Shown here in pieces: positions 20,550 to 28,433 of a stretch of 33,750 nt of DNA; the first letter of the stretch is position 1, and each line of letters starts with the position of its first letter. The stretch is taken from the IMG/VR virus record IMGVR_UViG_3300010354_007956, positions 1-33,750 of that record, one strand, 5' to 3'. Below the pieces are notes generated by a model, which had not been told where the DNA came from, searched no databases, and saw only the letters and a program-made list of their open reading frames with translations. The translations under genes were made by a program, and so were the position numbers. Source of the DNA: a virus.

Positions 20550-21763
20550 GTGCTAAATCTACTGTTTCCATAATGAATTACATGATGTTCATCAGATTTA
20601 AATTTTCTCCAGGGGTCAAGAATAATACTACCACTCGGAATTTCACAATAAAGTTCATCCTTACTATCTTCGTGCCAATATGTAGTAGAAGCACTATGAG
20701 CAAGGAGAAATACTGCAGGACCATTTGGAGTATATTCATCCCCAGTGTACTTGTCAACATAAATTGGCGTTTTACCCATCTCAACACAATAATGTCCAAC
20801 TAGAAGACTATAACTACCGTCAATATAAGGAACCTTTGGTTTATACGCTTTACCATGAATAACAATAGGTAATTCATCACCAGCAAGTTCAATCAATTTC
20901 TTTGCAAGATTTTTTGCTTGAACCTCACGAGATCCCATAATACTTTCAAATAAATCATATCCAAGATCTAATTTTTCAGCAAGATACCGAAGAGCAATAT
21001 TATCTCTTGGATGACATGCACCACCATCACCCATTCCTGCAGTCATATAATGAGAACTAATAATTCTAGAAGAACCTAGACATAATGCTTTAGTAACAAC
21101 ATCAACATTAATATTACCAGATCGTTCAGCAACATCCTGTATCATGTTGACAAAACTAATCTTATTACTGATGAAGGTATTATAAAAAACTTTAATGCAC
21201 TCGCATTCGTCCCAAGTACCAACAACATATGGAGGATCATTTTCCATGATTGTTTCGTAAAAATTAATCAGTTGTTTAGCATCTCCATTCCTTTTACCAT
21301 CTTGCGTCCCAATCATAACCATCTCAGGATTAACCATATCCCAAGCGACAGAACCCATTGCGATAAGATAAGGGTTGTAAACAAATCTAGTATTCTCAAC
21401 TAAATCGCAAAATTCATTTCTAGTTGTTCCAGGAAGAACCGTAGAAATAAGAACAAGTAATTGATTTTTATTCATGTACTTGTTCGCTTCAACTAAACAC
21501 TCTTTTACAATATTATAAGAAAAATCTTTTGGTTCAAGATCCATACAAGGTTTACTACCATCATATTCAGGATCATGTGGAGTTGGAACAGCGATAAAAA
21601 CAATCTCTTTACTATCTACAACTTCTTTAATAGAACTTTTAACAGAAACCAAATCACTGTTACGCTCTAAGACATCATAACCACTCACATTATGTCCATG
21701 AAGGACGATCTCTTCGGCACACGGCATTCCAAGTTTACCAAGTCCGATAAATCCAATTTCCAT
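20546..21763 (-). CDS. UDP-glucose/GDP-mannose dehydrogenase family protein, full length
   Basis: These enzymes oxidise the C6 of a nucleotide sugar to a uronic acid with NAD. The 405-residue protein has the N-terminal Rossmann start FIGLGKLGMP (5-14), VPTPHDPEYDG (59-69), STVLPGTT (107-114), the central K191/N195 (CIKVFYNTF) and the catalytic C250 in GDGGACHPRD. It also has a C-terminal domain (IHGKAYKPKVPYIDGS) that binds the nucleotide sugar in this family. All parts are present, so it should be active; the exact sugar cannot be told. It starts 3 bases after the amidinotransferase stop, and both are read from the promoter at 22759. Confidence 0.88.
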   Translation of the reverse strand: MEIGFIGLGKLGMPCAEEIVLHGHNVSGYDVLERNSDLVSVKSSIKEVVDSKEIVFIAVPTPHDPEYDGSKPCMDLEPKDFSYNIVKECLVEANKYMNKNQLLVLISTVLPGTTRNEFCDLVENTRFVYNPYLIAMGSVAWDMVNPEMVMIGTQDGKRNGDAKQLINFYETIMENDPPYVVGTWDECECIKVFYNTFISNKISFVNMIQDVAERSGNINVDVVTKALCLGSSRIISSHYMTAGMGDGGACHPRDNIALRYLAEKLDLGYDLFESIMGSREVQAKNLAKKLIELAGDELPIVIHGKAYKPKVPYIDGSYSLLVGHYCVEMGKTPIYVDKYTGDEYTPNGPAVFLLAHSASTTYWHEDSKDELYCEIPSGSIILDPWRKFKSDEHHVIHYGNSRFST

Positions 21764-21765
21764 AA

Positions 21766-22743
21766 TTAATCCCTCTCAAGATCTAAAGTTACACAGTGAA
21801 ATCCACCACTCAAGGTGCGTTGATGCCTCATAGGTAGCATAGCACATTCTATACCAGATTTTTCAAGAACTTTCCTAGTAGGATGCTGGTGCTCTTCTAG
21901 AGCAACTAAATTTGGATTTACACTAAACAAATTCATATTTACCCACTCCGAAGCATTATTATATCCTGGATAATAACCAATGTCTATTGGTTCTGGACAC
22001 CAAATAATATCCCATTTATCAAATGGTTCGGGAAGAACATCTCTAGATTTAATTCTACTTGGATTTGCTAAAAGTAAACCTTCACGTAAGAAAGCAATTG
22101 TAGTATCAATATGAACATAACTATAAACATTTTCCAAATAATGAACTTTATATTGAACGTCCGACCCTTCATTTAAAATATTTGATATTTTCCTTCCACC
22201 AGATTTATTACCACTATTAGAAACTAGATATAAAATATGTTCGTTGGCACGTATTGCATTAGCAGCATCAAAAGCAACTATATTATCATTAAGTGCTAAA
22301 ATATCAGGATTTCCAATACATTTTTCATTATAAAGATCATCCATATAATTACATTTTAATTCTATAACATCATTATTGAAATGATGCTTCATGGATAACC
22401 AATTATTTTCTCTAGATCTTAATGGCATAGGTGCAGAAATAGCCTTATTGCCATGAATAAAAATACAATCTCTTGGACAAAAATTATAATATTCTGTTGG
22501 TTCTCTCTTTGGTCTTAAAACTTCTACATCTTGTTTTTTTAAAAAATCAACAAATATTTCCAAATCTTCATTTGCTTCATCTATAACTTGTTTTGGATAA
22601 GGTCCCGTTTTTATAGTGTTTTCATCTTGTACATCAGCATAATTAATAGTGCGAAGACTTTTATCTAAAGGAGGAATAGTCGCATAGTCTGCAACACCAA
22701 CTATTACTTTCTTTAGTTTTCCCCATTCATTAGTACTATACAT
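21766..22743 (-). CDS. Amidinotransferase (glycine / inosamine-phosphate amidinotransferase-like)
   Basis: The family moves the amidino group of arginine onto an amine, making guanidino compounds (creatine precursor, streptidine of streptomycin). The 325-residue protein has the expected triad: D159 in AFDAANAIRANE, H211 with D213 in VHIDTTIAF, and the nucleophile C317 in GGFHCVTLDLERD. PRDCIF at 90-95 matches the conserved RD element. The intact triad suggests activity as a transferase or related hydrolase. The substrate is not visible. Its position between a sugar dehydrogenase and a large sugar-modification operon containing StrS-like aminotransferases makes an amino-sugar acceptor attractive; that is inference. 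Confidence 0.88.
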   Translation of the reverse strand: MYSTNEWGKLKKVIVGVADYATIPPLDKSLRTINYADVQDENTIKTGPYPKQVIDEANEDLEIFVDFLKKQDVEVLRPKREPTEYYNFCPRDCIFIHGNKAISAPMPLRSRENNWLSMKHHFNNDVIELKCNYMDDLYNEKCIGNPDILALNDNIVAFDAANAIRANEHILYLVSNSGNKSGGRKISNILNEGSDVQYKVHYLENVYSYVHIDTTIAFLREGLLLANPSRIKSRDVLPEPFDKWDIIWCPEPIDIGYYPGYNNASEWVNMNLFSVNPNLVALEEHQHPTRKVLEKSGIECAMLPMRHQRTLSGGFHCVTLDLERD

Positions 22744-22758
22744 TTATTAAATAGAAAT

Positions 22759-22787
22759 ATTTTAAATTATTTTTATAAAATTGTCAA
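22759..22787 (-). promoter_or_regulatory. sigma70-like promoter of the amidinotransferase-dehydrogenase pair
   Basis: A perfect TTGACA (22782-22787), a 17-base spacer and TAAAAT (22759-22764, 5/6) lie on the minus strand; the gene starts at 22743. The TGA stop of the last glycosyltransferase gene is inside the -35 box, so the glycan array ends exactly on this promoter. Confidence 0.7.
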
Positions 22788-23587
22788 CAATCAACCCTAA
22801 TTGTCATTTTTTCATCGTTTGGTTTACCGTAAGTAAAAAATTCATCTAAAGTAAAATCATTCCTTTTATTGATCCACCAGTAATAATAATACTTTTTACA
22901 CAATTCATGATGTTTTCTATCTATCAATACATCATACTCGGTGCTACCAAGTTCCGTGTTTGTAGTAATTAATGGTATACAATATGTTTTTCCAGTATGA
23001 CCTATAAAATAATCTACAGTGATAGAACAGTCTTTAAAAGTTAAATCACAAACTACTTTATCTAAACAATACTTATCACCATTCATATGCAGTCTCAATA
23101 TTTTTTCTGCATATTCCCTAGTAATTAAAACTGGTCCAAAAAAACTACCCCTGGTTTTGGGGTGTAAGAAAAAGGGAATATACTCTTTAGTCTCAAAACC
23201 TAATTGAATACAGTCCCAATCATAAGGTAATCTTGACATCAAATAATCCCAATCAAAATGCCAATATCTTATCAAATTTAAATCATAATCATCTTCCATT
23301 AAAATGACATATGGATCATTAGTCGTATTTAACCACATTTTTAATGTTTCAAAATGACTTATGGCAGTTCCAACTACATATGCAGGTATATTTTTTACTT
23401 TACCTTCTATTAAGTTCGACCACTCTTTAGATCTTGAAGCTAAGTATTTTGAAGTAGAAACTCTAGTATAATTTGTTATGCCCCAATACAGAAATTGTTT
23501 TTCCATATACTCTTTTCTATCAACTCTATTATCTAAATTCAAATAATAAATGTGTGGGATATTTTTTAACTTATTAAATAAATCCAT
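22784..23587 (-). CDS. GT25-like glycosyltransferase, array copy 6 (last in operon)
   Basis: The fold resembles glycosyltransferase family 25, enzymes that often add sugars to lipopolysaccharide or proteins. The 267-residue protein starts NKLKNIPHIYYLNLDNRVDR (5-24), the usual nucleotide-sugar-binding start, and has the acidic motif EDD at 98-100 (ILMEDDYDL), intact. A FDWDYL...PYDWDCIQLGFE block follows at 111-132, then HPKT and FFGPVLITREYA. The C-terminus has the array signature WW followed by FTLDEFFTYGKPND (246-259). It is the last of six tandem paralogues and ends within the promoter at 22759. Its substrate is unknown. By eye it is close to copies 3 and 4. Confidence 0.82.
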   Translation of the reverse strand: MDLFNKLKNIPHIYYLNLDNRVDRKEYMEKQFLYWGITNYTRVSTSKYLASRSKEWSNLIEGKVKNIPAYVVGTAISHFETLKMWLNTTNDPYVILMEDDYDLNLIRYWHFDWDYLMSRLPYDWDCIQLGFETKEYIPFFLHPKTRGSFFGPVLITREYAEKILRLHMNGDKYCLDKVVCDLTFKDCSITVDYFIGHTGKTYCIPLITTNTELGSTEYDVLIDRKHHELCKKYYYYWWINKRNDFTLDEFFTYGKPNDEKMTIRVDC

Positions 23588-24405
23588 TATTCAAACAACC
23601 ACCAACTATAATTTTTAATTTTTCTAATCATAGAGATATCATTAGGTTTACCATATGTAAAAAATTCATCTAGAGTTACTTTATTAGACTGATTTTGCCA
23701 CCAATCATAATACACATTTCTACAGCAAGATATTAATTTATATTTCTTTCCATCTTTATTTAAAAACTTAGGATTAGATGGTAACAAAGGAATTGAATAT
23801 GTTTTTCCATTGTGTCCAATAAAATAATCAATAGTTCCAGAATGACCACCCATATTCATGTTGGCAATGTAATTAGATAATTTACACTTATCACCAGAAT
23901 AATGTAACTTTACTATTTTTTTAGCATAATGCCTGTTTATCAAAGATGGTCCAAATGTATGACTTGGTAATATTGGATGCAAATAAAAAGGAATTATTGA
24001 TACATTTTCAAATCCCAATTGTATACAGTCCCAATCATATGGAATATTATCCATAATTGTTTTCCAATCAAAAACCCAATGATCTATGATCTCAAAATCA
24101 GTTATATCTTTTATTAAAATAAAATATTGCTCATCAGTTTCACTCAACCATTTCTTAATGAATTCTAGAACGGATACCGCATAAGAAGCAACATTATAAT
24201 TCAATCTGTATAAATTTAAGTCTATTACCTTTTCCCCAATATTACTTTCGTTGTAGGTAGATGTAGACACTCTTTCATAATTTTCTATTCCAAATTTAGA
24301 AAACTGATCTTCGATATAATTTTTTCTATTTAAATGATGGTCATAATTCAAATAATATATTTTTGGAATTCCAATTATTTTTTCATGTAATTTCATATTA
24401 CTCAT
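23587..24405 (-). CDS. GT25-like paralogue with altered acidic motif, array copy 5
   Basis: This 272-residue member begins with a shifted start (MSNMKLHEKIIGIPKIYYLN) and keeps the DHHLNRKNYIEDQF element, PYDWDCIQLGFE and the C-terminal FTYGKPND. At the place of the catalytic EDD it reads IKDITDFEI (about 98-106), so the first acidic residue is Lys and the third is Ile. In GT-A folds this acidic group binds the metal of the sugar nucleotide, so this copy may have lost transferase activity or changed use. The reading frame is intact, arguing against simple decay. It shares one base with the next gene's end (stop/start overlap). A regulatory or partner role is a guess. Confidence 0.8.
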   Translation of the reverse strand: MSNMKLHEKIIGIPKIYYLNYDHHLNRKNYIEDQFSKFGIENYERVSTSTYNESNIGEKVIDLNLYRLNYNVASYAVSVLEFIKKWLSETDEQYFILIKDITDFEIIDHWVFDWKTIMDNIPYDWDCIQLGFENVSIIPFYLHPILPSHTFGPSLINRHYAKKIVKLHYSGDKCKLSNYIANMNMGGHSGTIDYFIGHNGKTYSIPLLPSNPKFLNKDGKKYKLISCCRNVYYDWWQNQSNKVTLDEFFTYGKPNDISMIRKIKNYSWWLFE

Positions 24406-25285
24406 ATTGCAACAATACCTGTTCTCTTATACTTATCATCTTATTAAAAAAATATTTAGGGTCACAATCAACAACACTCCTCTGCATCAAACTATCATTT
24501 GGTTTACCATAAGTAAAGAATTCATCTAAAGTAAATTTATCTCTACAGTATTTCCACCAATCATAATATGTATCTAAACATATTTGCATGTGAGGTCTAG
24601 GTAACCAAACATTGTCTTCAAAACTTCCAAAACACGGATTTAATGGTATTAATGGCAATGCATAAGTTTTTCCATTTTGACATAAAAAATAATCACCAGT
24701 ACCAGAAACACTTTTATATCCCTTATGATTTTTCCATACAGAATTCCCTATATTATTATCAAGTTTATACTTATCACCAACACAGTGCAATCTCAATAGT
24801 TTTTCAACATAACTTCTATTAAATAAACAAGGACCTAAAGAATACTCATAATTTAATGGATGAAGATAAAAAGGAATTATATCGGGGGATTCAAATCCCA
24901 ACATAATACAATCCCAATCATACGGCAATTTAGACATCAAATAGTCCCAGTCAAAATGCCAATATTCAATAATTCCCAAGTCATAATCATCTTCCATCAT
25001 TATTAGATACTCATCATCAGTAGCATCTAACCAGTGTTTTAAAAAATCAAAATGTGTTATTGCATGTGCAACAGCATAAGAAAAAGAATTTGTAGTATCA
25101 CCCAATACCAAATGCTTCCATTTTTCTTTTTCAGATACTAAAAATTTAGATGCCGATATCCTTGTAAAATTTTCTATACCCCACCTTTTAAATTGCGTTT
25201 CCATATATTTTTTTCTATCAATTCTCTCATCAAGATTTACATAGTAAATATGAGGTATATTTTTTAATTTATTTTTTATGGTCAT
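24398..25285 (-). CDS. GT25-like glycosyltransferase, array copy 4
   Basis: The 295-residue protein starts KNKLKNIPHIYYVNLDERID (4-23), has an intact acidic motif (IMMEDDYDLGIIEYW, EDD 98-100) and the PYDWDCIMLGFE block. Compared with copy 6 it has a longer insert between the GDKYKLDNNIGNS part and TGDYF (about 175-205), and a C-terminal extension of about 20 residues after GKPNDSLM. The ATG at 25285 lies within the last 17 bases of the upstream gene. Catalytic residues look complete, so an active glycosyltransferase is likely; donor and acceptor are not predictable. Confidence 0.82.
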   Translation of the reverse strand: MTIKNKLKNIPHIYYVNLDERIDRKKYMETQFKRWGIENFTRISASKFLVSEKEKWKHLVLGDTTNSFSYAVAHAITHFDFLKHWLDATDDEYLIMMEDDYDLGIIEYWHFDWDYLMSKLPYDWDCIMLGFESPDIIPFYLHPLNYEYSLGPCLFNRSYVEKLLRLHCVGDKYKLDNNIGNSVWKNHKGYKSVSGTGDYFLCQNGKTYALPLIPLNPCFGSFEDNVWLPRPHMQICLDTYYDWWKYCRDKFTLDEFFTYGKPNDSLMQRSVVDCDPKYFFNKMISIREQVLLQYE

Positions 25286-26129
25286 ACATTTTATATCTTG
25301 CTGGATTATAAACCATTAAGTGGTCATTTGGTTTTCCATACGTGAAAAATTCATCTAAAGTAAACTTATCTCTTTCATTTTTCCACCAATAATAGTATGT
25401 ATTTCTAGCCATAACATCTCCACCCTGTCGGTAAATATTGTGTTGAACTCTACTGTGATTTTCAAAACTACCAAAATCAGGATTTGTCGTTATTAAAGGT
25501 ATTGTATATGTCTTTCCAGGGTGACACATAAAATAATCAACAGTTCCAGAACCAGCAACATCTTCTTGCCGATTCCAAGCAGCACTACAAACTGTGTTTA
25601 CTAACTTATACCTGTCACCTTCACAATGCAATCTTATAAGTTTTTCAACATAATTTCTATTCAATAAACAAGGACCAAAATCATGAGCAGAATCTATAGG
25701 GTGTAAATAAAACCTAAGACCTAAAGGATTTTCATATCCCAATTGAATACAATCCCAATCATAAGGTATCCTCGTCATCAAATAATCCCAATCAAAATGC
25801 CAGTATTCTATTAAACTTAAATCATAATCATCTTCCATCAATATCAAATATTCATCATTACTACTCCTCAACCATGTTTTTAAAAAATCTAGATGCGTTA
25901 TTGCGTTGGCGGCAATAGGAACCAATAAATTATAATTCTGACAATCAATTATTAAATGTTTCCATTCATCCTTTTTAGATGCTAAAAATTTAGTTCCAGA
26001 TATTCTAGTATAGTTTTTTATACCCCAATATTTAAACTGGGTTTCCATGTATTCACGTCTATCTGTTCTATTGTCAAGATTAAAATAATAAATATGTGGT
26101 ATATTTTTTAATTTGTTATTTAAATCCAT
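25269..26129 (-). CDS. GT25-like glycosyltransferase, array copy 3
   Basis: The 286-residue protein starts NNKLKNIPHIYYFNLDNRTD (4-23). The acidic motif EDD is at 99-101 (LILMEDDYDLSLIEYW), followed by DWDYLMTRIPYDWDCIQLGY. The central HPIDSAHDFGPCLLNRNYVE and TVDYFMCHPGKTY match the other copies, and the C-terminus carries FTLDEFFTYGKPND. At DNA level it is closest by eye to copies 6 and 4: blocks of about 30 bases near 25776, 23237 and 24935 are nearly identical. This suggests recent duplication. It overlaps the upstream gene by 10 bases and the downstream gene by 17. Confidence 0.82.
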   Translation of the reverse strand: MDLNNKLKNIPHIYYFNLDNRTDRREYMETQFKYWGIKNYTRISGTKFLASKKDEWKHLIIDCQNYNLLVPIAANAITHLDFLKTWLRSSNDEYLILMEDDYDLSLIEYWHFDWDYLMTRIPYDWDCIQLGYENPLGLRFYLHPIDSAHDFGPCLLNRNYVEKLIRLHCEGDRYKLVNTVCSAAWNRQEDVAGSGTVDYFMCHPGKTYTIPLITTNPDFGSFENHSRVQHNIYRQGGDVMARNTYYYWWKNERDKFTLDEFFTYGKPNDHLMVYNPARYKMYDHKK

Positions 26130-26965
26130 AATATTTTTTGCTCATCATTCATAAATTTTATATTTAATGCTTCTCCATATACTTTATTTTGGTGATCATC
26201 TTCCAAAAAAAGTTTCATTCTGAAATCATTAGGTTTACAAAAATGAAATTTATCAAAAACAGTAAATAACTTTGATTTAGTCTTCCACCAATTCTCAACA
26301 CTGACAGATGAATTTTTTTCAATGTCATCTTCATAATTTCCCCACGTATTGAAAATTGGGAATGTATAGCATATACCCATCTCAAACAGAAAAAAATTTA
26401 TATCCCCATAATAGTACTCTTGTATGCTATAATTTTTAGTGCCATTATGTAACTTATATTTACCATCAAAAAAATGTAATTTTTTTATTTTTTTAGCAAA
26501 TTGTCTAGTTATCATAAAACATTTGGATTTACATATATCTTCATCTTTAGGTTTAAGATGCATAGAAAGAACATCAGATTTAATAACATTTAATTGTACA
26601 CAATCCCAATTATAAGGAAGACACTTCATTAAAAATTTCCAATTAAATGACCAGTATTCAGCAAGATTAATGTTTATAGTATCATCCATAAAAATACAAT
26701 ATTCATCTTCAAAATTATCATACCAATCAATAATAGATTTCAAATGAGTAAAATTATATATCAATTGATTATCAGTTAAAGATAAATCATCATCTAAAAT
26801 TACTTTCTTATAATTTTTATATTCATAAGAAATTCTTTCATAATTTGCAATATTCCATTTTATAAAATTATCTTCAATAACTTGTTTATTTTGAGTGTCT
26901 TTATCGTGATTGAAATAACGTATTCTAGGAATTCCAGTTAATTTATTTGTATTTTCTACATTCAT
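26120..26965 (-). CDS. Divergent GT25-like paralogue, array copy 2
   Basis: The 281-residue protein is the most divergent member. The start reads NKLTGIPRIRYFNHDKDTQN (7-26) and lacks the DR pair of the usual LD.R.DR element. The acidic site reads FMDDTININ (about 92-100), so Glu is replaced by Asp and the third acidic residue by Thr. It keeps PYNWDCVQLN, FDGKYKLHNG and a C-terminal WWKTKSKLFTVFDKFHFCKP that matches the signature only partly. The frame is open and overlaps both neighbours, so it is expressed as part of the array. Activity is doubtful from the missing residues; a structural or substrate-binding role is possible. Confidence 0.76.
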   Translation of the reverse strand: MNVENTNKLTGIPRIRYFNHDKDTQNKQVIEDNFIKWNIANYERISYEYKNYKKVILDDDLSLTDNQLIYNFTHLKSIIDWYDNFEDEYCIFMDDTININLAEYWSFNWKFLMKCLPYNWDCVQLNVIKSDVLSMHLKPKDEDICKSKCFMITRQFAKKIKKLHFFDGKYKLHNGTKNYSIQEYYYGDINFFLFEMGICYTFPIFNTWGNYEDDIEKNSSVSVENWWKTKSKLFTVFDKFHFCKPNDFRMKLFLEDDHQNKVYGEALNIKFMNDEQKILWI

Positions 26966-27837
26966 AATGTTATATAAGTGTTGTTAAAAGATGGTATGGT
27001 TATTGTCATTTTATAATCATTAGATTTATTATAATTAAAAAAATCTTCAGCAGTAAATTCTTGACTTTCATTCATCCACCATTTCTTGATATAATAACTA
27101 GAGAATATATCATTCATTTTATTGTGATGCATTTTTATAGTATCATCATAATCTTGCCCAGGAAATAAACTTGGTTTATTATCTGGATTTTGTGATAGAT
27201 GTTGATTTAACGAAAATAATGGTAAGGTATAATTAACACCGACTTGATAGATTAAAAAATCATCACTACTATAACAAGGTTTTTCAACTCTACAATCTCT
27301 TAAATTATTATCCAATTTAAATCCACCATCAGGTCTCAAATGCATTTTGATTAACTTTTCAGCATACCATCTGTTAATCATATAACATGCACCTGAGCAA
27401 CAATTATGAAGTCTCTTTTTAAGATGCATTGGAATATAGGCATAATGACAAAAATATAAAAGAATACAATCCCAATTATAAGGAAGGTTTTTCATCAAAT
27501 AATCCCAATCAAACATCCAATATTCTATTAAATCAAGGGATAAATCATCTTGCATAATAATACAATATTCAGAAATTCCAGAATTATACCAATCTATTAT
27601 TGTAGTAAATTGGTTCATTACAATTGAAGCGTCTGAAGGAGTTAATAACATCAAATCTAACTTATCTTTCCACTCATCAATTTTATCGATAGAATACCTA
27701 GAAGCAGAAACTCTGGTGTAATCAGTTATTCCCCATTTTTTAAATTGGGTTTCCATATTATTTTTTCTATCAATTCTATGATCTAAATTTTGATAAAATA
27801 TTGGTGGTAAATTTTTTAACTTATTATCTAAATTCAT
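26962..27837 (-). CDS. GT25-like paralogue, array copy 1 (first of six)
   Basis: The 291-residue protein starts DNKLKNLPPIFYQNLDHRID (4-23), the canonical opening. Its acidic site reads IMQDDLSLDLIEYW (QDD at 96-98): Gln replaces Glu but two Asp remain, so metal binding is possible. The PYNWDCILLYF block, HLRPDGGFKLDNN and the C-terminal FTAEDFFNYNKSND follow; Ser replaces the usual Pro of GKPND. It shares an ATGA overlap with both the upstream short DegT-like gene and the next copy. Compared with the others it has a longer insert before the WW signature. It links the array to the sugar-synthesis genes upstream. Confidence 0.78.
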   Translation of the reverse strand: MNLDNKLKNLPPIFYQNLDHRIDRKNNMETQFKKWGITDYTRVSASRYSIDKIDEWKDKLDLMLLTPSDASIVMNQFTTIIDWYNSGISEYCIIMQDDLSLDLIEYWMFDWDYLMKNLPYNWDCILLYFCHYAYIPMHLKKRLHNCCSGACYMINRWYAEKLIKMHLRPDGGFKLDNNLRDCRVEKPCYSSDDFLIYQVGVNYTLPLFSLNQHLSQNPDNKPSLFPGQDYDDTIKMHHNKMNDIFSSYYIKKWWMNESQEFTAEDFFNYNKSNDYKMTITIPSFNNTYITL

Positions 27838-28433
27838 TTTCTAAAAACCTCCATGTCTGGAAGATAGGGATAATTTAAATATCCATATCTTTTGGGTTCT
27901 TTATATGCAACATCTTTAAACTTTTCAATTCCCATTGATGCTATTTCTGGGGTCATATAATAATGATATCCAATCATTTTTATATTTTGTTCACCCCATG
28001 GTTTATCGGATGATCTACCATCATATACCATTTTTTTAAGTACATCATATGCTTCTTTGTTATCCAACAAAATTATTCCACCTCTACCCAAACTTAAATG
28101 TTTTCTAAATTGAAAACTTACACACATATAAGTATTTTTAATGTAACTATTCTGCTTCCATAAGAATGCAGCGTCTATTATATTTGTATTCCCAAGATAA
28201 TAATAATCTCTCCATTGATAATTTCTTTGCCAATCCCACTTCAATCCTAGTTTTTCTGCAGTAAATGGAATTGAAATATAGGTATGCTCAGGAATAAGAA
28301 TATTATTGTATTGTTCATATCTCAAACATAATTCTACGGCATGAGTGCAACAATCCGTTGCCACTGCATAAGGTGAACCAAAAAATTCAGATATTATTTT
28401 TTCAAAATCTTCGATGACAGAAAAATTATTCAT
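27834..28433 (-). CDS. Short DegT/DnrJ/EryC1/StrS aminotransferase-like protein
   Basis: Family members put an amino group on a keto sugar using PLP. This protein is 199 residues, about half the usual ~370. The large-domain parts are present: EDFEKIISEFFGSPYAVATD start, PEHTYISIPFTAEKLG, D87 in NIIDAAF (pyridine partner) and K111 in SFQFRKHLSLGRGG (PLP lysine). The family's C-terminal small domain is missing or replaced by ~70 residues ending LNYPYLPDMEVFRK. The frame is open with ATGA overlaps on both sides, so it is not a simple truncation. It could be active as a minimal enzyme, or act with the full-length homologue at 31253. Confidence 0.78.
   Translation of the reverse strand: MNNFSVIEDFEKIISEFFGSPYAVATDCCTHAVELCLRYEQYNNILIPEHTYISIPFTAEKLGLKWDWQRNYQWRDYYYLGNTNIIDAAFLWKQNSYIKNTYMCVSFQFRKHLSLGRGGIILLDNKEAYDVLKKMVYDGRSSDKPWGEQNIKMIGYHYYMTPEIASMGIEKFKDVAYKEPKRYGYLNYPYLPDMEVFRK

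Noticed and set aside
22784-27837. The six similar genes being an assembly duplication artefact
   Set aside because: The copies differ clearly in sequence, length and inserts, and each has its own junction overlap, so they are real diverged paralogues.
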